Numbered from the stretch's first letter, positions 10,333 to 20,085 are shown. The stretch is 64,000 nt of DNA from Candidatus Aenigmatarchaeota archaeon (GCA_016202815.1 JACQNZ010000004.1:121522-185521), one strand, 5' to 3'. Numbers and translations are program-made. Notes: a model not told the origin generated them from the sequence alone.

Positions 10333-10911
10333 ATGTACAAATTGATTACAATTGAGGATGTTGTCCGCGTGCTGCCTTCGAAATTAGGCATGCCTATAAA
10401 AAGTTCTGTCAAGCAAAGCCTTCAGGAACAACTGGAGGGCGTCATGGACAAGGAGATAGGCGTCATAGTCGCGGTTACAAACGTCAGAAGCGTGGGCGAG
10501 GGCAAGCTGCTTCCCGGGGACGGTTCCATACATTACGTGGCAACGTTTGACGTGTTGGCCTATTATCCAATGATGTACGAGATAGTGAGCGGTGAAGTCA
10601 TAGACATAACGGAATTCGGCGCTTTTGTACGCATGGGACCGTTGGACGGCTTGGTCCACATTTCGCAGGTGATGGACGATTTCGTTTCTTACGACGGCAA
10701 GAATTCGATGTTTCTGGGAAAGGACTCTAAAAGGACCATAAAGGAGGGCGACAGCGTGAAAGCGCGCGTGATAACCGTGTCGTTGGGAAAAAACGATTAC
10801 AAGATCGGGCTTACGATGCGCCAGAGCGGGCTCGGCGTCCTGGAGTGGGTCCCTATAAAAAAGGCTGATGCCAAAGAGACTAAAGAACAGGAGATGAAAA
10901 ACAGTGGCTGA
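10333..10911 (+). CDS. rpoE1: RNA polymerase subunit E' (Rpo7)
   Basis: N-terminal Rpo7 domain plus S1 domain (GEVIDITEFGAFVRMGPLDGLVHISQ); next to Spt4. Confidence 0.93.
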   Translation: MYKLITIEDVVRVLPSKLGMPIKSSVKQSLQEQLEGVMDKEIGVIVAVTNVRSVGEGKLLPGDGSIHYVATFDVLAYYPMMYEIVSGEVIDITEFGAFVRMGPLDGLVHISQVMDDFVSYDGKNSMFLGKDSKRTIKEGDSVKARVITVSLGKNDYKIGLTMRQSGLGVLEWVPIKKADAKETKEQEMKNSG

Positions 10912-11089
10912 TAAGGTCTGTAGAACGTGTCGAAGGTTTGTAAAAGAAAGCGTTTGCCCGGTGTGCAAAGGCACAAGCTTTTCTTGGTCATGGAAAGGGA
11001 TCGTAGTTGTCAATGACCCGAATGATTCCAGCATCGCGAAGCATATGGGAATAACGGTTCCGGGTAAATACTGCATATTGATGAAGTGA
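10904..11089 (+). CDS. spt4: Transcription elongation factor Spt4 (RpoE'')
   Basis: Zn ribbon CRTCRRFVKESVCPVC; WKGIVVVNDPNDSSIAKHMGI. Confidence 0.92.
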   Translation: MADKVCRTCRRFVKESVCPVCKGTSFSWSWKGIVVVNDPNDSSIAKHMGITVPGKYCILMK

Positions 11090-11093
11090 TAAC

Positions 11094-11396
11094 ATGGAGA
11101 TGGAAATAGTCTCTGAGAAGGTTAACCCTGTGTTGAAGAGAAGGGAAATAGTTGTAAAGATCAAGGCGAGCGGCGCAACACCGTCGAGGAAGGACGTGGT
11201 TGCCGGGGTCGCGTCGCATTTCGGCGTTGACGACAAGCTTATTCTTGTGGACCAGATACTCACTGAATTCGGGACATCAGGTTCGCGTGCAAGGGTCAAG
11301 ATCTATGACGACCCGAAATTCATACCGAAACAAAGGCTGGAAATAGTGAAGGCCCGTTCAAAATCCGCAGCGGAGGACCAAAATGCCAAAGCATAA
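11094..11396 (+). CDS. rps24e: Ribosomal protein S24e
   Basis: [13 protein letters not shown]...GATPSRKDV; gene order. Confidence 0.92.
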   Translation: MEMEIVSEKVNPVLKRREIVVKIKASGATPSRKDVVAGVASHFGVDDKLILVDQILTEFGTSGSRARVKIYDDPKFIPKQRLEIVKARSKSAAEDQNAKA

Positions 11397-11544
11397 GCCT
11401 ATGCAGCACTGGAAAATGTACAAGGATGGAAAGCATAAGAGCAGGGCGTGTGCGCGATGCGGCGCCGGCACGTGGATGGCCGAGCATAAGGACAGGTTTA
11501 CCTGCGGAAAATGCAAATACAGCGAAAGCAAGAAAACATCCTAA
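11383..11544 (+). CDS. rps27ae: Ribosomal protein S27ae (absent from the ORF track)
   Basis: My translation [53 protein letters not shown]; four Cys; overlaps the S24e end. Confidence 0.9.
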   Translation: MPKHKPMQHWKMYKDGKHKSRACARCGAGTWMAEHKDRFTCGKCKYSESKKTS

Positions 11545-11639
11545 GCGCATGTAACAGAGGTTTCTGCAACCCCGGAAGATGTTCCTATTCTTATTAAAAG
11601 CATGGATAGGTTTTGTTTATACGGGCATTAAATCATTTT

Positions 11640-12278
11640 TCAGGCCTGGAGTCCTGCGCTGCTTATGATCGATTTTTTAACGTCTTCTATCTGGGGCAAA
11701 TGCCTGTTGTGGCTTGAAGACTCGGTTTTCCCATAGGCTATAAAATTCCTTCGGTCTGCTGGCGCGGGCTCGAATGAGCTGACCAACGCCAGCTTTGCGC
11801 CGGTCTTCGCAGCCCCGGCGAATATGCCATCAAAGGATTCGATGTCTTTTTTGCTTTTTGCCGGCAGCACGATTTTCATATATTTGGACAGTACAGCCAT
11901 GTCGTCCATAATCTTTTTCAGGTTTTTCTGCAAGGGGAAGGTTTCAGGACGGTAGGAAACTATGGTTTTAATCCCGTTTGCCCGCGCATAGGCAAACGTG
12001 CTTTCGATGAAGTTTTTAGGAAACTCCAAATCAATGTCGACGAATTCTGTCCTGAATTTCAGCGCCTTTTTCAGGGCGTCGGCTGTTTTCCGGTTTTTCG
12101 TGTATTCAACCGACAGGATTACGGGGAGGGGAAAACTTTCTATGAGCTCGAAGTTGCTATAATCTTCGATGCCGTTTAGCAGTATTTCGACGAAATCTGC
12201 GCCGCGCTGCCTGGCATCCGAGGCCTTTTGAAGAAGCTCTTGCATGCTTTTGCCCGCAAGGACTGCGCACGCTCTCAT
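11640..12278 (-). CDS. Type I 3-dehydroquinase-fold protein (divergent AroD)
   Basis: ADFVEILLNGIEDYSN, EFVDIDLEF, KTIVSYR, MKIVLPAKS align by eye to AroD. Confidence 0.6.
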   Translation of the reverse strand: MRACAVLAGKSMQELLQKASDARQRGADFVEILLNGIEDYSNFELIESFPLPVILSVEYTKNRKTADALKKALKFRTEFVDIDLEFPKNFIESTFAYARANGIKTIVSYRPETFPLQKNLKKIMDDMAVLSKYMKIVLPAKSKKDIESFDGIFAGAAKTGAKLALVSSFEPAPADRRNFIAYGKTESSSHNRHLPQIEDVKKSIISSAGLQA

Positions 12279-12348
12279 GATGTTAGATAAAAGGCCAAGG
12301 ATTAAAAGATTTATTCAGGCTTTGCCACAATAGTGTTAGAGTGATAAA

Positions 12349-13110
12349 ATGAGCAGGATTATCGGCGTGTTCTCGGGGAAGGGCGGCGTAGGAAAAACGA
12401 CGACAGCGGTCAATCTGGGCATTGCGCTAACCAAACTGGGCAAGTCCGTCATACTCGTGGATTCAAACGTGAACACGCCTAACGTCAGCCTCCACCTTGG
12501 TATGAATTTCACGCCTTTCACAATACAGGACATCATCGAAAACCAGACGTACATCCCGCAGGCGTTATACATACATGAAAGCGGGTTGCGGGTGATACCT
12601 GCGGATTTCTCATTAAAGGACAGGCATGTCGACATATCCGAATTAAAAAACCACATGCACAAGCTTGCAGGAGAATCTGATTACGTCATTATGGACTGTG
12701 CGCCCGGCCTCGGGCCTGACGCACGCGCTGCAATAGAGGCGTGCAGCGAGTTTTTGATAGTCACAAACCCGGAAACGCCTGCCGTTGCTGACGCTTACAA
12801 GACGTACAAGTCGATCAAAGGCATGAACGGAAAGGTTCTAGGCTTGGTCGTAAACAAAGTCAACAACGATGCGTATGAGCTGCAAAGCGGCGAGATAGAG
12901 GACTTTTTTAACGAAAACATCATCGGCATAGTGCCGGAGGACAGGAATGTGCGGGCTTCAATACAGGACAGGAAACCTATAACAATATACAGGCCGAACT
13001 CAAAGGCTGCGCGGGCGTACCGCAAGCTTGCCATGCAAATAGAAGGGGTCAGGGAGCCGACTTTGGGAGACATCCTATTCTCGTTGCTGAACATGGACAG
13101 GAAAAAATGA
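12349..13110 (+). CDS. MinD/ParA-family ATPase
   Basis: FSGKGGVGKTTTAVNLG deviant Walker A; DYVIMDCAPGLGPDA. Confidence 0.92.
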   Translation: MSRIIGVFSGKGGVGKTTTAVNLGIALTKLGKSVILVDSNVNTPNVSLHLGMNFTPFTIQDIIENQTYIPQALYIHESGLRVIPADFSLKDRHVDISELKNHMHKLAGESDYVIMDCAPGLGPDARAAIEACSEFLIVTNPETPAVADAYKTYKSIKGMNGKVLGLVVNKVNNDAYELQSGEIEDFFNENIIGIVPEDRNVRASIQDRKPITIYRPNSKAARAYRKLAMQIEGVREPTLGDILFSLLNMDRKK

Positions 13111-13173
13111 TTTTATCGGAACCCTGATAAGGCAATACTTTTAAGCGGAGCAGGCGAATCATCAAGGAACAAG

Positions 13174-13851
13174 ATGATTTCCGTTTCCGATCTTTCTTAC
13201 CTCGGCTTGTGCCAGATCGCCTTCCTTTTCAACAAAAAAGCCAAGATCGTAACGCGGGCAATGATGCAGGGCGCCAAGAGGCACAACGAACTGCAGCAGA
13301 TGGTTACAGCTTACACTGATGAGGAGATTGTGGAGAAAACCGCAAAGGGTGAAAAATTTGTTGCGAGGGAAATATCCGTAACAGACTACGAGAACGGCCT
13401 GCGCGGCAGGATTGACGAGCTTCATTTCCTCGGACACAACGAGGACAGGCGAAACGCTGTGGTGATAAAAGACGACAAATTTTCATACGCCAATTTCCTG
13501 GGAATGAATGACTCGCACAGGATACAGCTGTCGTCATACGCCTTCATGATGCCCAACGACCCAAAATTTAAGGACCTGGTAAGGGTCGTGGGTGCGTCGA
13601 TAAACTTCAGGAAATTCGATTCACCGTCAGCGGTTGAGTTCAAAATTTCCGGCAGCCAGTTGTCTTCGTGGACGGAACAGATACCCGGGCTTGCCCGGCT
13701 GGCGAACGATATCCTATCCAACGGAGCTGCGCCGCAAGCCCAAGGCTTTGCACTGATAGATTCTGAGTGGCTGCCCGTTTCAAAGAGAACGTGCACTTCG
13801 TGCAAATATAACAAGGTCTGCAGCGTGGGAAGAAAGATGCTGTCGGGATAA
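13174..13851 (+). CDS. Cas4/RecB-like PD-(D/E)XK nuclease (standalone)
   Basis: GRIDELHF, AVVIKDDK, C-terminal CTSCKYNKVC; no CRISPR in window. Confidence 0.6.
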   Translation: MISVSDLSYLGLCQIAFLFNKKAKIVTRAMMQGAKRHNELQQMVTAYTDEEIVEKTAKGEKFVAREISVTDYENGLRGRIDELHFLGHNEDRRNAVVIKDDKFSYANFLGMNDSHRIQLSSYAFMMPNDPKFKDLVRVVGASINFRKFDSPSAVEFKISGSQLSSWTEQIPGLARLANDILSNGAAPQAQGFALIDSEWLPVSKRTCTSCKYNKVCSVGRKMLSG

Positions 13852-13984
13852 ATTTTCCAGCACGTCCTCCGGTTATTGTTGGCTGGCAGTTAGAAACAGC
13901 CCGGAGGACAATGCTGCGAACAGGATCGTAAAGTTCTGGTCATTCTTTGGAGAAATCATCCCAGATCAAGCAAGCTTGAAATTA

Positions 13985-14097
13985 AAAACAGGCGCATCGG
14001 AAACTGAAGCATACCGAAAAGCTTGAAGCATATCGTATACTGTATCGATATGCTTCGGTCTATGGCGGTATGCTTCTAGCTGCAAAGCGCCTGTTTT
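13985..14097. repeat. Nested inverted-repeat element, copy 1 (three perfect 11-bp stems)
   Basis: 13985-13995/14087-14097, 14006-14016/14066-14076, 14025-14035/14046-14056, loop TATACTGTAT. Confidence 0.85.
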
Positions 14098-14252
14098 AGC
14101 CGATTCGGAGGATACGCAAAACTTGCCGCTCAATGCCCAATTGGTTATTTGCGTTTGCATAGCCTTTCAATGTATTCTTCGGCCCGATGCCAGATAAATA
14201 AGCCGGGCAAGTTTTTTCAACTATTTCTGCTTTGCGTGACATAAAACTAAGC

Positions 14253-15323
14253 ATGGATTTGTCCGGTGCGAAGAGCCGTAAGCCATTTTTCTATTTAATC
14301 GTGCTGCTGGGCATGCTGCTTGTGTACGCTGCTTATTTCCAGTTAAACCCGCCTGCCAGGACCGTAGGCTCTGTGAAGAGCCTGGTTAACATGAGCGAAA
14401 TAAGCACACCGCTGCCTGAAGGCGCGATACCGGAGATAAACAATCCCAAGTTCGTTGCTGCGCAGGGCGTTACATACCCGGAGGATAAGGACCTTGTTGT
14501 GGGCGTTGTTTACAATGGCGTGGTCAAGGCGTACCCTGTCAAGATACTCAATTATCACGAAGTTATCAACGACAATTTTTCCGGAAAACCTGTCACGGTC
14601 ACGTATTGCGCGCTTTGCAGGATACCGGCAGTTTATGAAGGCAAGCTGTCAGGCAAGACGGCCGCGTTCAGGGTGACGGGCTTGCTTTACAATTCAAACG
14701 ATATTTTAGTGGATGTTGAAACACGCTCCTACTGGCAGCAAATTACAGGGCAGGCTATTATCGGAAACGCCATTGGGAAAAACCTAACAAGGATACCAAG
14801 CGAAATGACAATGTGGGCGTTTTGGAAGGTCAAATATCCTGACACGCTGGTCATGTCTTCGGACACAGGATTCGACCGTGACTATGGGACAGACCCGTAC
14901 GGCGGCTACGAGGAAAGCGATGACACCTGGTACTCATTGAAAAAAGCTGACAAACGGCTGTGGACGAAGGACATAGTCTATGGCGTCTCGTTCAACGACG
15001 GATCGAAGGCCTACCCGAAAAGCAACGTGACCCATGCAGGCGTAATCAATGACATGATAGGAAAAAACAAAATCGCCATTGTATACGACAAAGACCTGGA
15101 CAGTGTCAAAGTTTTTAGCAGGGTTTTGCGCGGGACCGAATTGAATTTCGAGACAATCGACAACAGGGTTGTTGATACGAACACCAGAAGCGTTTGGAAT
15201 TATGACGGCGTTGCGACCGAAGGCCCGATGAAATCGGAAAAGTTAAGACGCATAGACGCAACGTACGGCTTCTGGTATGTGTGGTCTGCTTTCTATCCGC
15301 GCACAGCGGTTTACGCGGTTTAA
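14253..15323 (+). CDS. DUF3179-type protein, membrane-anchored
   Basis: YHEVINDNFSGKPVTVTYCALCRIPAVYEG; N-terminal TM. Confidence 0.75.
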   Translation: MDLSGAKSRKPFFYLIVLLGMLLVYAAYFQLNPPARTVGSVKSLVNMSEISTPLPEGAIPEINNPKFVAAQGVTYPEDKDLVVGVVYNGVVKAYPVKILNYHEVINDNFSGKPVTVTYCALCRIPAVYEGKLSGKTAAFRVTGLLYNSNDILVDVETRSYWQQITGQAIIGNAIGKNLTRIPSEMTMWAFWKVKYPDTLVMSSDTGFDRDYGTDPYGGYEESDDTWYSLKKADKRLWTKDIVYGVSFNDGSKAYPKSNVTHAGVINDMIGKNKIAIVYDKDLDSVKVFSRVLRGTELNFETIDNRVVDTNTRSVWNYDGVATEGPMKSEKLRRIDATYGFWYVWSAFYPRTAVYAV

Positions 15324-15348
15324 ATAGTTTTTCCGGGATTATTATTTT

Positions 15349-15729
15349 ATGAAATTATTCGTGGCTTATGCTAACGTGGAAAGCGTTGGGCGCGCTGATT
15401 ATTTTGACAAAGGAGTTCCGGTGTTATTGGGCAAGAGGAGGAATTATGCGGACATCATCGCAAGGCAGCCAAGGTCGTCAGTTGTAGCCGTTGTCGCGGA
15501 AAGCAGGCCTGAGACAGGCCTGATGCTGGCAAGTGTATCCAGGCTCGGTTTTCGCAGGACTGTTGAAATTTACGGTGCGGATCCCGTAGAGCTTGCGGGT
15601 GCTATAAGGGCAAAACACCCGGACATAGTAATGGTTTCCATTTCAAGGACAAATCCGGTTATTGAACATGCTTACGAACTGACGCGGGATCTGTTCGAAC
15701 CGCATTCTATTGGCAGGATGCCGGCATAG
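15349..15729 (+). CDS. Hypothetical protein
   Basis: Intact ORF in the same orientation 25 nt downstream of the DUF3179 gene. Confidence 0.5.
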   Translation: MKLFVAYANVESVGRADYFDKGVPVLLGKRRNYADIIARQPRSSVVAVVAESRPETGLMLASVSRLGFRRTVEIYGADPVELAGAIRAKHPDIVMVSISRTNPVIEHAYELTRDLFEPHSIGRMPA

Positions 15730-15982
15730 ATTGTTTTTGTACTGCAAAAAACTTGCCAGCTCCCATCATTCTGAAACACGTCCGGGCGGCAATGAGCTTG
15801 ATGGCAGGCCAGATAAGAGGTGATATACTTCTCACCCGGCCTGCCGTGGGAGGCGGAAACGCGAATGGAGGGCGAAGCCTTGTTTCCGTGCTCGTTAACT
15901 AGTTATTTCTTCGGACTGCATCATTACACTTTCGGTTAAATGAAGTTCCGATATGAGAAAAGCAGTTCCGATAGTTCCAAAA

Positions 15983-16756
15983 TTAATTCTTGTCCCGGTT
16001 TCTTAATCTGATTCTGCCAGTCTCGTACAACCCCATCATGTCGGCATATGCCAATTTCCCTGTGTACGACATGCTGACCCTGTGGGAAGGGTGTATGGGT
16101 TCCTTTTCTCCCAGATCGACCGGGGCGGAGACGGGCGTTATTTCCGGCCTTCCCACCCTTTTCAAAATGAAGTTTCCGTACACCGGTACTTCCCTGACGG
16201 ATTGCATTGCTGTCGCGGCGCGTTTTGCCGTGTCCATGCCGCCCGGTATCGTCACTGGCGCTGGCGTGTATTTTACCTTTCCTACGTAGACATCCACTTT
16301 CGCATCCACATTCAAACCGGTTTCCAGTTGTGTGATTGCTGTGGATATTTCACCGCGTCCGTTCACTCTGTTGACCCTGGATTCCTGCATGGCGCGCTTA
16401 ACAGCTTCCCTGACAACGTAGTTTGCGTTGTTAGTGATTTGCGCGTAAAACGGATTTTGTCTTACGGCGTTTGCAAGCTCTTTTTCCAGTTCGGCCTGGA
16501 AAATTTCCGCCAACGATTGCCTTGTAATCTGACTCAGGTGCTTCCTAACAAGTGCGATGTGCTCAAGTATTGGCAAATCGGAAAGCGAGCCTGTTAAATC
16601 GTAATTTAAGACTGCGGCCACTTCCGTTTCCAGCGGACGGCTCCTTTCGGACCGGTTCGCAAACAATTCGTCATAGAGCGAACCAGCTATTACGTACGGA
16701 TAGCCGTGCCCGGTTATTTCTGCCCTGATTTCCTCCTCTCTTTCAGCCTGGCTCAT
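15983..16756 (-). CDS. Hypothetical protein
   Basis: Long ORF, soluble composition, no recognised motif. Confidence 0.6.
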   Translation of the reverse strand: MSQAEREEEIRAEITGHGYPYVIAGSLYDELFANRSERSRPLETEVAAVLNYDLTGSLSDLPILEHIALVRKHLSQITRQSLAEIFQAELEKELANAVRQNPFYAQITNNANYVVREAVKRAMQESRVNRVNGRGEISTAITQLETGLNVDAKVDVYVGKVKYTPAPVTIPGGMDTAKRAATAMQSVREVPVYGNFILKRVGRPEITPVSAPVDLGEKEPIHPSHRVSMSYTGKLAYADMMGLYETGRIRLRNRDKN

Positions 16757-16837
16757 GATAAACCGAAAACATAGAGAATTGCGGAGTATTTAAAGGTGTA
16801 TTTTTCCCTGGACTTTTTGGAATGATATTAAAACCTG

Positions 16838-17974
16838 TTGGACTCTTGTATGTTCATGGCTGCTCTTAGAGCGCCTAACAAACGCGGACAAGCTGTATCC
16901 CGAAGAACTTTTTTGGAGATTGGGTTAGCTGCGGCTGGCGGTTTAATCGCAGCTGGCATAGTGTCCCGCCTTTTTTTGAAGGAATTGTTTGATACGGACG
17001 GAAATCCGTATGAGCGGGGTTACGAAGTTGACGAATCGTTATTGAGGCGGGTTGATTTGGATCCAACGTACACAGTACCATCGCCGAAAGAGGCGGAGCC
17101 TGCGATCAAAGCGGGAATAACTTATATTTCGGGACAAGGCCTGCCGGACCCGGATGCAAAAGGAAAAAGATTCATCCCCGAGAAAATCCTTTCCGTAAGA
17201 AAATATGTGCAGCAATCGTTTGTTGTGGAGCCTGACCATGATTACGCGGAACGCGTCATAGGCCTTTCTAAAACCGCGTTAAGCCATGCGCTGTCTTTTT
17301 GGCCAAGCCCGTATCTGGTCAATCCAAAAGTAAATTTTGTAATACCCCGTTCGGCGGCGGATGCAATTCAAACGCCCCCCGCAAACATCGTTAACATAAA
17401 CATGGTCTATTCGATTTTGGGGCGGGACGGGATTTTGGTTGATTTTGATTACGGCGGAAAAATTGCGACATCTGATTATTGGACCGAGGAAAAAGTGGCC
17501 GGCGAACAGCTTATAAGTCCGACGTTCCGTGTTTTGGAGAATGACGTGGTATACGAAGGCGAGGAGCAATTGCCGTTATTTGTTTCGCTTTCGTCCCAGC
17601 CGATTTACATTGCAGAGACCGTTCCTGCGGAAGTCCTTCATTATCAGATGAGGCCGCACACTTTGAGAAATATGCTTGCGGAATTCAACAAAATACCCAG
17701 AGACCCGTACGGAGGAGTGGATGCGAACGCGATCAGCGACACAACGAACAGATGGATGATGCGCGAAGAGGTTTTAACCCACGCCATTATAAAATTATGG
17801 CTGCGTGATTACAACATACATGCGACACTGGGATTCTCAACGAGCGAGCTGGAAGGCAAGGTTTATGGGCCGCGCACCCCCGATTCCGCCGAGATGGGCG
17901 ACAGAATATCCGGACGGATAAAAGAGGCTGTGGAAGCTTACGCGCGAAGTCCGGAGGATTTGTTTGGAGTTTGA
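16838..17974 (+). CDS. Hypothetical protein with Tat-like signal
   Basis: SRRTFLEIGLAAAGGLIAAGIV twin-Arg motif plus hydrophobic stretch. Confidence 0.6.
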   Translation: MDSCMFMAALRAPNKRGQAVSRRTFLEIGLAAAGGLIAAGIVSRLFLKELFDTDGNPYERGYEVDESLLRRVDLDPTYTVPSPKEAEPAIKAGITYISGQGLPDPDAKGKRFIPEKILSVRKYVQQSFVVEPDHDYAERVIGLSKTALSHALSFWPSPYLVNPKVNFVIPRSAADAIQTPPANIVNINMVYSILGRDGILVDFDYGGKIATSDYWTEEKVAGEQLISPTFRVLENDVVYEGEEQLPLFVSLSSQPIYIAETVPAEVLHYQMRPHTLRNMLAEFNKIPRDPYGGVDANAISDTTNRWMMREEVLTHAIIKLWLRDYNIHATLGFSTSELEGKVYGPRTPDSAEMGDRISGRIKEAVEAYARSPEDLFGV

Positions 17975-18011
17975 ATGCTTGTTTTTCTCTTTCACACCGC
18001 AAAATTTTCAT

Positions 18012-19046
18012 TTACGTCACCGTCCAAGAGACTAATTCGTTGATGAAATCATACCCTTTCGAGCTGTTTGTCAGGATGACTATGCCATTCCCTTTTAAAT
18101 CTGCTACAAATTTTGACCTGTATCCGACATTGCTTCCGGAATGATAGAAAAACTTTCTGTTCTTCGAAATGAAAATTCCAAGCCCCATTAAATTTCTTTC
18201 CGCTTTTGTTACTGGTTTCAAAACCATTTTTATTGTTTCCATATCCAATATTTTTTCAGATTTTCCTTTGTAACAAAGCAAGATCTCTATCAACAACTTG
18301 GCTATATCTTCCGCAGTAGTCCATAATCCTGCGGCCGATTTTTCTGGGTATTTAAAAAAATCATTTTTCACCGTGTTTTTTCCTTCATGTCCGGATGCAA
18401 AATCGGCATACGGTTTATTTCCAACCTGATTGAAAAAACTGCGGTTCATATTTAAGGGTTTAAAAATAAATCTTTTTGCGACGTTTTCGAACGCATCTTC
18501 TGTAACATTTTCAATTATTTTTTGCAAGACCACGTATCCGCCTCCTGAATAATGGTATGTGTTTTGGTTGTATCTAACGAGAATTCTTTCGTTGTTTGAA
18601 GGGAATTCGGAGTTTAGTATTTCATTTATTTTAGGAACTTTTTCCTTGTAGCTATAACCTTTAAAACCAGAGCAAGAAATCCCGCCCGTGTGGCTCATTA
18701 ATTGTTTAATTGTAACTTTTTTTATTTCGCCTTCCGCGGTTTTAATTTTGAAACCATGCAAATATTTATTTGCATCGTCGTTTAGCCTAAGTTTTTTTGA
18801 TACTACCAATTTCATAATTATCAATGCTGTGAAGAATTTGCTGATAGATGCCACCTGAAATATGGTATTTTTATCTATTTTAACTTTTTCTCCTATTTTC
18901 TTTATTCCCAAATACATCAAATTTTTTATTCTAAAATCTTGGATTGCCGCGATGCTAAGTCCGGGAATGTCATATTTTTCCATAAGTTTACATACCCTGT
19001 TTTCAACATCTTTCGAATCTATCGTAAGTAAATCGTATACACTCAT
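18012..19046 (-). CDS. Serine beta-lactamase/PBP-like hydrolase (class C fold)
   Basis: VASISKFF (SxxK), YHYSGGGYVVL, FYHSGSNVGYRS; locally AT-rich. Confidence 0.8.
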   Translation of the reverse strand: MSVYDLLTIDSKDVENRVCKLMEKYDIPGLSIAAIQDFRIKNLMYLGIKKIGEKVKIDKNTIFQVASISKFFTALIIMKLVVSKKLRLNDDANKYLHGFKIKTAEGEIKKVTIKQLMSHTGGISCSGFKGYSYKEKVPKINEILNSEFPSNNERILVRYNQNTYHYSGGGYVVLQKIIENVTEDAFENVAKRFIFKPLNMNRSFFNQVGNKPYADFASGHEGKNTVKNDFFKYPEKSAAGLWTTAEDIAKLLIEILLCYKGKSEKILDMETIKMVLKPVTKAERNLMGLGIFISKNRKFFYHSGSNVGYRSKFVADLKGNGIVILTNSSKGYDFINELVSWTVT

Positions 19047-19074
19047 GATATCAAATCCAACAGCTTACTGGTTA

Positions 19075-20085
19075 TTAAACCGCGAAATATTCCCGCCAGC
19101 GCACGTCGCCTTCGTGTTTTATGAGGCCCAGTTTCGCGAATTTTTGGAGGTATTTCCTTACAGCGCGCCCTGTCACGGGGGACGCGACTTTTTTGGCGTA
19201 TTGCTCGTATATGCCGTTCGCGTTTATCCGGTCCGCGGAGCGGATGATTTTCAATATCTCAGTTTCGTCGTCGTTTAACCTGGATTCGATTTTCGTTTTC
19301 CTCATGAACTTCGCCTCGTTAAAGGCTTTCCTTATGTGGTCGGTGGAGACTTTTCTCTTGTTTTCGGCTTCTGCGATAAGCGCGGCTTTGCGCAGCATTT
19401 CTATCCCTACGCGGGCATCCCCGTTGCACATGCGGGCGACCATCTTAATTTCGTCCCGCGCTATTGCGTTGGGCGCAAGCCCATATTTCGCGCGCTGGCC
19501 TATTATGTCCGCCATCTGGTCTGCGGTGTAAGCCGCGAACTCGATGCCTTCGACCTGCAGGGAACTTTTTATGCGGTCGTCAACGCCTGACAGCGCGTAA
19601 GGGTTGTTTGAGATGCATATCAGGCCGGCGCCGCTGCGCGAGACGTCGTAGAGGATTTCCGGGGATTCCAGGTGATCCACTTCGTCAAGCGCGATTATGA
19701 ATTTTTTCTCAGGGTGCCTTGTAGCGTTCTCGAATTTCCGTGTCATGGAAAGCATGGATTCGCGCGGGCTGACAAATGTCTCGGCTTGGTGCAGTATTTC
19801 GCCCAGCACGGCGTAGGCTGTAGAACGGCTCCAGCAGTTCACGTAAACCGTTTTTACGCGGCTGGCGCCTTTTTCCAGCTCCGACATTATCCATTTTGTG
19901 AGCATGGTCTTTCCGGTTCCGGGCGGGCCGTAGAGAAATACGTTGCGGATGCGTTTTCCTGTTGAAGCCGGCTTAATGCATTCTGCCAAAACCCGCCTCT
20001 GCCCTTCCCTGTGCAGCGCGTCCTCGGGCGCATAACCCTCAAGAAGCACGGATTCGTTTGCGACGACAGCGTTTTCCTCGAGCAC
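19075..20085 (-). CDS. cdc6: Orc1/Cdc6 replication initiator
   Basis: LYGPPGTGKTMLTKW, IALDEVDHL, C-terminal winged helix. Confidence 0.93.
   Translation of the reverse strand: MLEENAVVANESVLLEGYAPEDALHREGQRRVLAECIKPASTGKRIRNVFLYGPPGTGKTMLTKWIMSELEKGASRVKTVYVNCWSRSTAYAVLGEILHQAETFVSPRESMLSMTRKFENATRHPEKKFIIALDEVDHLESPEILYDVSRSGAGLICISNNPYALSGVDDRIKSSLQVEGIEFAAYTADQMADIIGQRAKYGLAPNAIARDEIKMVARMCNGDARVGIEMLRKAALIAEAENKRKVSTDHIRKAFNEAKFMRKTKIESRLNDDETEILKIIRSADRINANGIYEQYAKKVASPVTGRAVRKYLQKFAKLGLIKHEGDVRWREYFAV

Noticed and set aside
13966-14160. 64-aa minus-strand ORF
   Set aside because: Lies across the nested inverted repeats; better explained as a by-product of the palindrome.
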